DNA of 64,000 nt, from positions 434,001 to 498,000 of the forward strand of contig JAYWVB010000021.1 in the NCBI GenBank assembly GCA_039881045.1, written 5' to 3'. Origin of the DNA: Chaetomium olivaceum. Its lineage: Eukaryota; Ascomycota; Sordariomycetes; Sordariales; Chaetomiaceae. Position 1 is the first letter of the stretch. Each line of letters opens with the position of its first letter. The notes beneath the pieces were generated by a model. It was not told the DNA's origin. It did not search any database and was given only the letters and a program-made list of their open reading frames with translations. Positions 54,902 through 64,000 of this stretch are shown piece by piece. The translations under genes were made by a program, and so were the position numbers.

Positions 54902-55678
54902 TGAGTCGTCGGCCCGGGGTTGGGGGAGAAAAAGAGGAACTTGGCGATCTTGGATGGTTGGGGAAGCTGTGCGTAGAGGAGTCTCGACCTGCGGGCAGCA
55001 GACTCAGAGGTCGCTAGGGTGAAACGAACCGGAAAGGTGCATATAATCCTCGTTTGCAAATTCTACCCCATCGATTCGAGTTTCAAGCGATTAAAACTGG
55101 GTTTCTTTCAATGCAATGCATTCAGCGAACTCAATGGTGTCGCGGCAGCAGCCAGTGACGAACCGAAGTCTGCCCAGCACCGGGCCGCGTGCATCAGCGG
55201 GTGGGTCTCCAGATTACAAGAGCCCCACTCTCGGGCCCGTTTGAGCCAATCGAGAGGTTCGATGAACGACCGCAGCTGTCGCAGTCTGTGGTTGGTGGAA
55301 CCTAAACTTTACTGTGGTACGGATACTTCGAAGGTTCCTGGAAAACAAGTCCGAGAAGCACGTCGTCTGCCGGGTCGGGCATCATGTGGTGGGAAGGTTG
55401 TAGAGAATCCGAGCGGTGGCGGACTCAAATCGTGAGTCACCTCTATGCTAGAATTTTTACAAATCGAACATAAAGCATCGTGTGCACTTTGCCTTCCTCG
55501 ATCCACCACCATCGCCCATTCTTCCTTTACCCACTTTCTGATAATCCCCCACGACTCGACCACAACCCCTCAACACATTTTCTGCCGCAGTTCAAGGCAT
55601 CGATCACTTCCACCTACTCTCCCTTAAAGCAATATTAATCACGTTGTACATCTTAGCATTCGCCATTTATCATCGACA
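54902..55678. other. Divergent upstream region of CTK2 and the unknown gene at 55679
   Basis: About 780 bp; holds the promoters of both genes. A pyrimidine-rich stretch and CAAC-type sequence precede the second gene. No coding sequence supported. Confidence 0.4.
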
Positions 55679-57279
55679 ATGGCATCAAAAATGGCGACAA
55701 TGGCAGCGGCCCATAATGGCGAGGTTACTAATAAGCAGCACACAAAGCTGCCAAAAATGCCGCTTCACCAAGCGTATCACCGCTTCCGGACCGATATAGA
55801 GTCATCTCATCGCGAAAGGATTCTTCGGGAGAGCGGGATGTGGTATTTGCCTCCCTGCGTATCCCTCGATAGCATTCCGAAGGACATGAGGATCCGCCAT
55901 ATTCAGAGCTGCTGCAACAAGTCGGCGCCCATTTACATCCTAAAGAACACCGAATTTGGCTGGGAAATCTGGGACCTGCTCTATGCGTTGCTGCATAACT
56001 ATATTTACCGGACATGGTATGTTCAAACCCCTCCCACTGTAACGGTCCCAGGAGTATATTGCAACTATCTGGTGACGACTCTACGAGTACACTAAGCTTG
56101 AAGAAGAAAAGGAAAGATGAGGGAGTCTGGCAGCTCGTGGCTGCTTTATGATCGCGAGTGCGGTGGCCCGAGCGCATTGCTAGAATGTTTGGTGTGCTGT
56201 GGGGCAACTGGGAATAGCTTCATCCAGGGGTTCGGTGGATCGTGCTTGTACGTGAGCTGGCCGAGGGTTACCGAGGCCCACCTCGGGCACAGCCCGTTAC
56301 ACCCACCAGATGCAACCACCCGTTTCTGGCTTCCATGTGCTACCCTGTCGCTCACGGATATCGCATTCTTCTTTTCCTTTTCTATTTTGAGCCTCAATGC
56401 ACGTTAACCAACAGGAACAACTTACTAACGCCTTGTGTAATGATTGATAGGTTCCAGCCGTACCGGAGCGAGATTGACAACGGGCAGTTCCTCGTCCAAC
56501 CCATAGCCGTCCGTTCGTTCCCTGTGGGTCTGACGGCCGCCACATCCACCCGCCCTTCCGAGACTGCCCATTTCGTAACGTCGCTGGGTCGAGCGATTTG
56601 CACCCATGTCGAGACCGCGCAGCAGAAGATCGGTAGTCGTACCCACGGTCAAAACGCGTATATCTTGAAGCAAGACGAGTTGGATGCCCTTCTGAAGGCC
56701 ATCGGCCTGGGTGCTCGCGACTCGGACATCATCGAGGACCAGAGCCTCCTTTTGGTACAACCATTGTTTCGCGCCGTGGCGGTCGTTTTGCGGGGCAGCG
56801 ATTTCGATGTTTTCACTCAGGACATCTCCCAGATCCCCGTTCTACTCGTCCTAACGGGAAGCGAGGAAGGCTTGAGTGCCCCAATTACGTTCGATGGCAT
56901 TGGAGACCAGGTTGTCATACACCGCCATCAGTCGACGGATTCTGTGCAGTTTGCAGAAACTACGCTTTCCACCGCCGTTGGTTTCCTCATCGACCTAGAA
57001 CAACGGGAGCTGGCTGCATTTGGGCCAAAGCCGGACGAGCCCACGCGTACCCTCTTCCTGAACGACAAAACACTTAGAATGTACAGTCGACTTTTCGAGT
57101 GGGAGGCAGCCGACAGGCCAAAATGCTCAAGCGCCAACTGGGTCGATACTGACATATACCAAGACTGGACCGGAGAAGGTGCGGATTATGGCAAAACCAC
57201 GGCAGAGGAGTGGGCAGAAAGGGCTCGAGGGTGGGCTTATCCCGCCGCGCGAGGTGAAAACATTTGGGAACCGCTATAG
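55679..57279 (+). CDS. Uncharacterised protein with a 434-nt intron
   Basis: Exon 1 (55679-56016) encodes MASKMATMAAAHNGEVTNKQ, then KMPLHQAYHRFRTDIESSHRER, GMWYLPPCVSLDSIPKDMR and GWEIWDLLYALLHNYIYRT. A donor at 56017 (GTATGT) and an acceptor at 56450 (branch site CTTACTAACG at 56421-56430) join TW to FQPYRSEIDNGQFLVQPIAV in frame. Exon 2 continues with helices and strands (LDALLKAIGLGARDSD, LFRAVAVVLRGSDFDVFTQD, QIPVLLVLTGSEEG) and ends GENIWEPL. About 388 residues. The frame is intact in both exons and composition is normal for a soluble protein, with no signal peptide or membrane segment. I do not recognise a family. Confidence 0.65.
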
Positions 57280-59141
57280 TAGAGTTGGAGTGCATTGTGT
57301 GATGTTTTGTGTTGACGAGTCAGACGGCTGTGGTGTTGGGTGTATCGTACTAGCTAGGGAGTCTCTAATAACTATTCCAAACAAGTTTGTTGAAAAGTGA
57401 ATTAAGCGTAAAAGTCAGTCAACAAATCAGTGCTCACTTTCTTTCAGTATGGGAAATTGTATAAGAGGGCTTGAATGTCAACCTAAAGCTAATGCAGTAA
57501 GTTCACCTAATTAGGTAGCCAGCCCCATCCGAAGTTACGCTCCCCAGTCCGGAGTTCATATGCAAAACATTAGGTTCGACCTTGTCAATCCATTAAGGCT
57601 AGGTTAGGCTCGTTCCATTTTTGAAGTCCGGCCTCAACGTGAGTAACAAATTTCACCCGCGCCTGAAGCGCTGAAGCAGGCCAGCTCGAGCAAAACACAG
57701 ATGAATTACTGAACGTTAGTTAAGCCTCCTGGGTTCTCAAATTTCTCATTAGCTACCTCTACTAGGCCTACACGGATGAAGTGCCATTCAGGTCGGGGAT
57801 AAGCCAGAGTGTCCGCACCTGTGACTCGAAAATGGCCTGGACTGAGTTGATGATCGAATTTGTCACTGAACGCCGTACCACTACACCATGAAGAGTGCCC
57901 TGGTCTGACAGGTCATGACACAGAGATTTGGTCCCGCGGAAGAGTCTTGTCCAGAACGGTCAAGTTATACATCATCTATCGGAAACATTATATTCCCCTT
58001 TTCCTGTCCGAGTCATGATACTGGCACTGCAAGCTGCAATGCAAGTAACGGAGCCGATGCCCGTGTCTAGACTCTTCCCAATGGTTATGGGCCAGGGACA
58101 TGGTGTGATGAACAGCAGGATCCATCAATTTGGCTCCCAAGGTAGGTACGTAACATGACAGTTAACCTGAATGGGGGATTGCGTCTCAGAGCAGAAAGTC
58201 CCTTCCCTTCTCCGAGGCCTTTTGACCCATGATACCGAAAGTACCTTACATTCCTTGCTGAGTGTGGGCCCCTTCCCCACTCTAAACAGCGTCACTTCCA
58301 GTCCCAGTCGGCGCTGCGCTGCAAGTGCTCCTTTTTTATTGTGCCCAAGAATGCCTGCTGCCATAGGGAAGGCACTACCACTCACGTACCAGGGCATATG
58401 GGACCGGAACTTCTAAACTGTTGGCTAACCGTTGGTGGTGACTACCACCTCACCGGTGAGGTTACGGCACACTGACGGTCTGGAGCTCACTACGGTTATA
58501 TGGTGAAAAACGGCTATTTCTCCTCCACCGAAGTGGATATCAGATGCAGGGGGCTTGGTTGGCTCAATTCATTCAAGGGTCGAGAGGGACCGAGCCATCT
58601 TTCCATTTCTATCTAGGTAACTATCGAAGCCCGGGCAAGTAGTCCCATCTAACCTAAATTTTAGCAAAGCACCTGCAAGTTAGCCAAAAAGAACACAAGC
58701 CAGCTCGCAAACCAACCTGACCAAATGGAACTATCAATTAGTACTATCGTGCAATGCAAGGCTAGCGTAGGGATTTGGAGCTTACCGAAGGTGGCCATTA
58801 ATTAACAGGGCTATAGTTATTTGGAGCTGGAAGTTCGGCGCTCGAAGTTCGGTGGATGTTTAATTAGGTAAAGACTTCAAGTTTGTTAGTCGGAAAAGAT
58901 CACTCCTTTTATCTTGAGAGCATTTTCGGACCGTACCCATTGATCCGCACGGACCATTATAGCCTGACGAAATGAATAACGAAACAAGTAAATACAGTAA
59001 GAAAAAGAAAATAGGATAATTGATGGCAGACGAAGTATGTTAGAGCTCGGGTAAGAGACATGGGATGTTACTCTGTGTGATATGGTCTACCTATAAGGTT
59101 CCGTGGCTATGGTCCGAAAATGCTCTCTCTTTAGGTACCTA
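57280..59141. other. Gene-poor accessory stretch (1.9 kb)
   Basis: Lower GC than the core and no coding sequence supported. It contains near 58347-58375 a copy of the element GAATGCCTGCTGCCATAGGG that recurs in degenerate form near 59450-59600. A tRNA-like A-box on the minus strand near 57870-57890 was examined and rejected. Confidence 0.45.
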
Positions 59142-59142
59142 C

Positions 59143-59370
59143 CTATCTTGGGCGGCGTAACTCGCAGATTCTCAACAAAATCTTCAACGCCATCGCCGTC
59201 TTGAAGGCAAGTACAAAGGTCGATACCATTGCGAACTCCATCGCGAACCCTGTCATCATACACAGTATGGAAAATAACCGTAGTTCACCAAATAGCCGTA
59301 TCTTGCCAGTAACGATTGTGGCCACTAACGCTAATGCAAGTCACCGATGGATCAACCGTACCGTGAGCAC
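59143..59370 (-). CDS. Possible membrane-protein fragment (low confidence)
   Basis: An open stretch without a clear start encodes ALALVATIVTGKIRLFGE, then LFSILCMMTGFAMEFAMVST and FVLAFKTAMALKIL, ending CELRRPR. Two hydrophobic segments with a basic end could be an exon or remnant of a membrane protein, but there is no matching partner exon and no family resemblance. It may be chance. Confidence 0.2.
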
Positions 59371-59439
59371 TCCAGGCTCTGGTTGCCTGACGGAAGGCTC
59401 GTGCAAACGGTCAGGTAAAGGATGAGCAACCGTAAACAC

Positions 59440-59610
59440 CCTTCCATATGTCTGCTGCCCTGGCGTTTCCAAGAATGTCTGCTGCCACTGAGAAGGTGCC
59501 TGCTGCTATGGAGTGCCAGCTCTTACAGGGAAGGTACCTGCTATCATGGAGTTTCCAACAATGTCTGCTGCTACTGGGAAGGTACGTGCTGCCCACAGGG
59601 AAATCTATAT
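59440..59610 (+). repeat. Degenerate direct repeats of a TGTCTGCTGCYACTG element
   Basis: Near-identical strings TTTCCAAGAATGTCTGCTGC and TTTCCAACAATGTCTGCTGC occur near 59467 and 59549, each followed by an AC-GAGAAGGT or ACTGGGAAGGT segment; further partial units (GCTGCTATGGAG, CTATCATGGAG, GGGAAGGTACCTGCT) lie between. A related unit is found 1.1 kb away near 58349. The pattern fits a decaying minisatellite or an element with dispersed copies. Confidence 0.55.
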
Positions 59611-59701
59611 CAACCTGCGCATTCGGTTGCGGCCTGTCGATTTCCTGGTTTAGCAGATCGTGCCGACAAACGCCATCATCATAATCATTCGAATTTGCAA
59701 C

Positions 59702-59974
59702 ATGTCTGCCACCAACTTCGAGGTCCTCGAGTCGAAAGGGAGGGATCTGTACGACACAATGGTCTCGGGCGCCAGAGCCAACGTGTACGTCGCCCTTCCT
59801 GACATCAGCCGACCGACCGGAGGGTATCGAACTTCCGTGAAAGAGATGGGTCGTCCGAGTATAGACTCGGAACAAAGACGAATGATGGAGATGGCAGGCG
59901 TGCCCAGGGAGTGGTACAGGAGCGTGAATGTGGTGCCCCCAGGGGTTTCCGAAACCACGCCCGTGTACTATTGA
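59702..59974 (+). CDS. Unknown ORF, possible first exon of a split gene
   Basis: MSATNFEVLESKGRDLYDTM starts a 90-codon frame with balanced, protein-like composition (VYVALPDISRPTGGYRTSVK, EQRRMMEMAGVPREWYRSVN) ending VSETTPVYY before TGA. No domain is recognised. The abrupt end and the fact that another protein-like frame beginning HYNLVHTEGKAIV opens at 60360 suggest the two may be exons of one gene around a long intron or insertion of about 390 bp, though no clean splice pair was found. Confidence 0.4.
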   Translation: MSATNFEVLESKGRDLYDTMVSGARANVYVALPDISRPTGGYRTSVKEMGRPSIDSEQRRMMEMAGVPREWYRSVNVVPPGVSETTPVYY

Positions 59975-60359
59975 TCAAGTGCTGGGTTTGACTGCATCTG
60001 CAAAACTGGACGCAGGGCATCACAACACCGAAACTCCTGTCTCTGTGCATGAACTGTTTAGCCATGCGAGATGCAAACTCACCCCGTAACCATCTGGCAG
60101 GCAAATAAACAAGTGTCCCCCCTCTGTTCAGGGGAAGAAGCACGCAGTCACACGTCGCTGCGTTGCATTATCGTGGCGGATCCTTTACTTTCGAAAGCTG
60201 GTGAACTTGATGTCTGATTTCCTTCTCTGCTTGAGACCAAGAGACTGGTCCATCCCGAGCCTTCTTATATACAGCTGAAAATGCAATGCGCAAAACGGAA
60301 AAACAAAAGACCCCTACCCCTGAACAAGCAAAGAGTATCCCTGCGCTGGGCGCGCCCCA

Positions 60360-60836
60360 GCTCACTATAACCTGGTGCACACGGAGGGTAAGGCGATTGT
60401 GTGCTTGATCAACTTCGCAGACCGCGACACCCCTTCGCCGGACCGAGACCACTGGAGCGACCTCTTGGCGGTGAGCTGCGATCGCATCACGGGCGGCCCC
60501 CGCCGCGACATGTCGGCCCTCTTGGCGATATGTCGGTTGAATATCGTCAACCCCGAGACAACGGCCGTGATCAAAAAGCTCGCCGCCGAGCGCGACCGCC
60601 ATCCGGACGAGGTCCTCACCCTCCGAGCCGGCGATGCAAACTTCTTTTCCCTCCTAGGGACCCAAAACGGCAAAGGACTCGCTTGGATGCTCGGAACGTA
60701 CCCATCCAAGTTTGGCCGAAAGTTCATCACGAGCGTTTTGGTTACCTGCAACAAGCCCAACATCTGCTGGATGTTAGAGGATGTGGAAAATGTGCCTGAG
60801 ACGGTGGAGGAGGCGGCAGCGATGTCGTCGCCGTAG
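60360..60836 (+). CDS. Unknown ORF, possible second exon
   Basis: The frame reads YNLVHTEGKAIVCLINFADRD, HWSDLLAVSCDRITGG, RRDMSALLAICRLNIVNPET, a charged helix KKLAAERDRHPDEVL and RAGDANFFSLLGTQNGKGLA, then KFGRKFITSVLVTCNKPNIC and an acidic end at 60836. Alternating hydrophobic strands and helices look like a folded domain. An antisense frame of similar length (60365-60853) is judged a shadow because its composition is Ser/Arg-rich and irregular. Family unknown. It lies in the repeat-rich accessory block and may be a lineage-specific gene or a remnant. Confidence 0.4.
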   Translation, partial: AHYNLVHTEGKAIVCLINFADRDTPSPDRDHWSDLLAVSCDRITGGPRRDMSALLAICRLNIVNPETTAVIKKLAAERDRHPDEVLTLRAGDANFFSLLGTQNGKGLAWMLGTYPSKFGRKFITSVLVTCNKPNICWMLEDVENVPETVEEAAAMSSP

Positions 60837-61254
60837 ACACCTCCCAGGCCCAAGTCACGCAGCCACGAGGCACGAGAGAGAGCAGCGGGAGCGTACGGAA
60901 GGGACCGTCTGAGCCGCTGATTTCGACTCCGACCTGGACATGTCGTTAAACTGTCTACTTACTCCCCTGACACAGGAGTAAGACCTTGGTTTGGGTAGGG
61001 GTTTACCACACACGGGTGGTAACCGCCTCTGGTCCTGACACAACCAGAAACCTACCCCCGCCTCATCTCACCTGAGGTGTCGATGCTGCTGTACCAGGAA
61101 TACCAATTGGCCCGAGGCCCCAGGACCCGGCCCAGGTACCCGACGACGCACGACACTTGGCCACTGCTGATCTGGATCGCTTAGGCGTGGACCTGGCCAT
61201 CGCAATCAGTGTGAAAATGCAGTGGGCCTTTCCCAGGTAGAGAACAAGTTGTTG

Positions 61255-61440
61255 GTCTGCCGATATGACGACTGGAAGCGAGGTCTCGAACTTTTAGTTC
61301 CTTCGCTCCTTTCTGCCGATATGACGACCAGCCCCCCTTCGGAAGACAGTTTGGTTCGCCAATATCACGACTGGCGGCAAGTCTCGAGTCTGACGTTAGG
61401 ACGACTCCTTCGCCGCCTTTTCCGATATGGCGACCATCTG
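61255..61440. repeat. Four degenerate copies of CGATATGACGACTGG
   Basis: The strings GCCGATATGACGACTGG (about 61259), GCCGATATGACGACCAG (about 61315), GCCAATATCACGACTGG (about 61358) and TCCGATATGGCGACCAT (about 61420) recur within 180 bp at uneven spacing (about 56, 43 and 62 bp). Their minus-strand reading gives recurring SRHIG/SRDIG. Purpose unknown. Confidence 0.6.
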
Positions 61441-61539
61441 CCCTTCCGTTGAGAGAGACACCCAAACGAGTTCGCGCGTCTGTGCCCCCATGGATAGGGG
61501 CTACCGCGTTGGGTGACTAGTACACTCTTCCAGCATCGC

Positions 61540-61931
61540 CTCATATTTCTTCCGAGGTATCCATCGATGGAACCAATGCAAAAGATTTGGACAATCTTGT
61601 CCCTGGAAAGTGGAAGCCAATTCACGAACTCAAGCCGAGCGACCTCTGCTCATACTCCGACCGTTTCTCCATGTTCGGACGGAGGCTCCCGAAGCGACGC
61701 CGACTAATCCAGTGCTACAAAACCAACACTGGCGGCAGCCGAAAAAGCTCAAACACCACCTCAGCAGCCTTCGGAAATATCCCGTGTCAAGGGTTTGGAA
61801 GTCTCACGCAAAACTCAAGGTCGGGCATTCGACATTTCAGACAAAACCGCCGCCGTTTGAACGCCCACGACCCGATACTGCAACCCCATCATCCCGTATC
61901 AACCACTCCCGTCGAAACCGAGTCCGCATAA
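61540..61931 (+). pseudogene. Degenerate ORF of unknown family next to a tandem array
   Basis: An open frame without a clear start reads PHISSEVSIDGTNAKDLDN, LVPGKWKPIHELKPSDLCSY, SDRFSMFGRRLPKRRRLIQ and then a Ser/Thr-rich part. The KWKPxxEL..SDL and KRRRL pieces look like conserved protein, but the frame decays into the 158-bp repeats downstream. It may be the end of a broken accessory gene. No family is recognised. Confidence 0.3.
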
Positions 61932-62362
61932 AATTCCCATCTTCTCAGACGAGCGGACCTTCGACGTTTCGGAAAAGAAAGTAAGAGGCGGTTCATAAAT
62001 CATCATTCAAGGCCGAAAGCCTTCACGAACCGCCACCCGTGTCAAATTGCCACCGCTGTTGAGATCAGGTCCGAACCAAATTCCCCATTGGTCAGACGAG
62101 AATCATACAATCGTCTGCCAAAATAGGACCCTCGACGTTTCGGCAACCCAAAGGCCGTTAGGAGTCTTTCATTCAAAACTCCACGAACCGCCACCCGTGT
62201 CACATTACCACCGTTGTTGAGATCAGGTCCGAACCAAATTCCCCGTTGGTCAGACGAGAATCATACAATCGTCTGTTAAAATAGGACCCTCGATGTTTCG
62301 GCAACCCAAAGGCCGTTGGGAGTCTTTCATTCAAAACTCCACGAACCGCCACCCAGTGTCAA
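61885..62362. repeat. 158-bp tandem repeat, two full copies plus partial ones
   Basis: The string CACGAACCGCCACCC starts at 62024, 62182 and 62340, giving two exact 158-bp periods. The units contain CAGGTCCGAACCAAATTCCC, GGTCAGACGAGAATCATACA and CGACGTTTCGGCAACCCAAA in the same order, with a few substitutions and no indels between the two full copies. A diverged earlier copy (about 61885-62023) shows ATTCCCATCTTCTCAGACGAG and TCGACGTTTCGG. The third full-length start breaks off after about 20 bases. Because 158 is not a multiple of three, the array is not a coding repeat in its present form. Confidence 0.85.
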
Positions 62363-62961
62363 ACTGTCACCCTCGTCAAGATCGTGACAGAACGCCCCGG
62401 CCGGCTAGACAAGTTCTCATCTGTTCTCGAAAACAATTTTTCTCGAGACCTGCCGCGTCCAAATATTAGCGAAAGCTGCGCAAATTCACGTTCCATGAAA
62501 CCGCTCCAATGATAATGACACTGTTTGAGACGAAGTGGTAGCGGCATGTTGGAAGTCCGAGCACAAGGACAATGGACGAAACCCTCATACACCAACCAAG
62601 CTTTTGACGGGTTTTCCACCGAGCCGCGACCCGGAACCATCAAGGCTCGCGATCCCATTTCGTGATCAGACAATGTCCCTTCCAGCATTAACGCTGAGAG
62701 ACAAAGCGAACGTAAGGCGACCTAAACTAGACCATAAGGCCCTTTCCTCGTCAGCTAACCGATTCCAGGTTTGAGCCAAGACCCGAACGGTTCCCAGCTG
62801 ACAGCCATGGCCCGGCTGACCCTTGCTGTGAGGAGAGGATGACAACTTGACAAGGCGTACGAAAAGTCCCCGTCATTATTCTGTGCTGCCAATTGCGCCG
62901 GGCTGCCCCGCGAGACGAAATACATTGCCTAATTTGACTAATTGAATTATTACTACAGAGT
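62363..62961. other. Intergenic region after the tandem array
   Basis: About 600 bp, no coding sequence supported. Leads to the 3' end of the FAD monooxygenase gene. Confidence 0.4.
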
Positions 62962-64000
62962 TCAAATCGACCTGCCGTGCCCTTGTCTGGCCATCAGCAT
63001 TTGGCTGACAGTTTTTGGGTTCATTGAGAATTCGGCTTCCTGAACCGATTGCTGCACCGCTTTAGCGCCTCTTCCAATCATATCGGCATCGTAAGCCGAA
63101 ATTGCCGACTCCAGGGCCGCCGCACCCTCGCGGATTTTGATCAGCGCGTCAAGGTACTGGCTAGCGTCTAGGATGGCGTGCTGGAAGCCCTGCCCGCGAT
63201 AAATCAGCATCGGGTGCGCTGCGTCGCCAGCCAGCGTGATACGCCCGCCACGATTGTCAAACGGCTGCGACACCCAGTATTTCATCTCGTCGATGTAGCA
63301 TTCGCTGCCGTCCGGCGTCCAGTCGATGAAGGATTGGAACGGCTCGGCCTGGTCTTTCGTGGTCGCTTTTAGGTAGTCGAGTGCCTCCTGACCCGCAGCC
63401 ACCCCCTCGGGAACGGGTGTAACGCTCTTCCGCCAAATCTTGACCCACATCGTCGTCCACCCGCTGAGGTCGTCCGAGGCCCCCGCATACATGACTGCAA
63501 GACAACAAGGAGCAGTCAGCTGCGCACCGCTCTTGATATGCCTGGGAGGGAAACACTTACCGCCGCAACCCCCGACCGAATTCGTAGACATGGTAATCGC
63601 CACGACCGGGTGTGTCTTCAAGACCGCTTCAACCTTGGCTGCATCGCCGTACTGCACAATAGCCGTGGCAAACATGAACCCCGACAGCTGCACGCGCGCG
63701 GCTTCATCCCCATCGAACAGCAGCTGGCGCAACTTGGACGATGAGCCGTCGGCGCCGAGGACATAGTCTGCATCATATGTTGTGCCATCCTCGAATTGCA
63801 GCTGCACAGGACCAGCCTCCGACCCCTCCTCATGGCAAAACCCAGCTAGCCCCTTGCCCCACCGGATGATCCCCGCCTCGTCGAGGTCGTGAGCCAGCAG
63901 ACCACGAAGCCTTTGTCGAGACACTCGCCGTGCGCCCGGCACTTTGTTCTTGAAGAGCAGCTCGCCTGTTTCACCGTTGAACACCGGCAAGCTCTCAGAT
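62962..64000 (-). CDS. FAD-dependent monooxygenase (salicylate hydroxylase-like), 5' end beyond the window
   Basis: Group A flavoprotein hydroxylases use NADPH, O2 and FAD to hydroxylate aromatic or other small molecules. The visible part holds RVSRQRLRGLLAHDLDEAG, the DG motif YVLGADGSSSKLRQLL and, near the C-terminus, the FAD-ribityl motif ITLAGDAAHPMLIYRGQG. One intron (about 63560-63495) joins SVGGCGG to VMYAGASDDLSG; reading through it is also open, but the insert has no family resemblance. The N-terminal GxGxxG lies outside the window, as the frame is still open at 64000. It ends ARQGHGRSI. Such genes often belong to secondary-metabolite or aromatic-degradation clusters, but no partner is seen on this side. 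Confidence 0.9.
   Translation of the reverse strand, partial: SESLPVFNGETGELLFKNKVPGARRVSRQRLRGLLAHDLDEAGIIRWGKGLAGFCHEEGSEAGPVQLQFEDGTTYDADYVLGADGSSSKLRQLLFDGDEAARVQLSGFMFATAIVQYGDAAKVEAVLKTHPVVAITMSTNSVGGCGGKCFPPRHIKSGAQLTAPCCLAVMYAGASDDLSGWTTMWVKIWRKSVTPVPEGVAAGQEALDYLKATTKDQAEPFQSFIDWTPDGSECYIDEMKYWVSQPFDNRGGRITLAGDAAHPMLIYRGQGFQHAILDASQYLDALIKIREGAAALESAISAYDADMIGRGAKAVQQSVQEAEFSMNPKTVSQMLMARQGHGRSI

Noticed and set aside
57835..57900. tRNA-like A-box (TGGTGTAGTGGTA) on the minus strand with TTCGAGTC downstream
   Set aside because: The T-arm stem does not pair, and no acceptor stem closes the molecule; probably a chance match or a far-decayed tRNA.
60365..60853. 162-codon minus-strand open frame
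   Set aside because: Overlaps a more protein-like plus-strand frame and is Ser/Arg-rich and irregular.

Overview
This window is nuclear DNA of a filamentous ascomycete. Introns are short (about 50-100 nt) with GT-AG ends and CTAAC/CTGAC branch points, coding DNA is GC-rich, genes sit close together on both strands, and the recognisable proteins look most like those of Sordariomycetes (Sordariales, perhaps Chaetomiaceae). The placement is by protein resemblance only. No tRNA, rRNA, CRISPR array or intact transposon was found.

Layout. 1-2.4 kb: 3' end of a TBC-domain Rab GAP and a ubiquitin-conjugating E2. 3.2-7.0 kb: a broken NLR-type gene (alpha/beta-hydrolase, NB-ARC, 42-residue TPRs) with a second NB-ARC fragment fused in front. 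7.5-16.7 kb: a divergent pair, HIR3 (HIRA histone chaperone complex) and a BUD7/BCH1-like exomer subunit. 17.5-31.3 kb: aldo-keto reductase, HIT protein, RPB12, GPN1/NPA3, a DUF7053-like protein, CWF19, RRP3 helicase and SSF1. 31.3-38.7 kb: gene-poor, with a small mitochondrial-type protein and a proline-rich secreted protein. 38.7-57.3 kb: a seven-TM-type membrane protein, TRAPPC12, a double F-box-like/2EXR protein, an FBPase/SBPase, a HAD-like protein, a small kinase, an NmrA-like protein, cyclin CTK2 and an unknown protein. 57.3-62.9 kb: gene-poor accessory sequence with degenerate ORFs and several tandem repeats. 63-64 kb: an FAD monooxygenase cut by the window end.

The core genes serve chromatin and Pol II transcription (HIR3, RPB12, GPN1, CTK2), splicing (CWF19), ribosome assembly (RRP3, SSF1) and trafficking (BUD7, TRAPPC12, TBC). 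RRP3/SSF1 share a 255-bp divergent promoter region, and RPB12 and GPN1 are convergent neighbours.

A cross-cutting observation: many conserved genes carry single missing bases, mostly within short homopolymers. HIR3 alone has ten, and most of the others have one or two. Conserved protein resumes at once in the next frame. This points to consensus errors in the assembly rather than gene death, and must be weighed before any gene here is called a pseudogene. Joined gene models below assume these single-base gaps. The most unusual biology is the chimeric NLR locus, a heptapeptide-coding 21-bp array ending at the HAD-like gene's start codon, a kinase with a duplicated N-terminal motif, and the repeat-rich 57-63 kb block.
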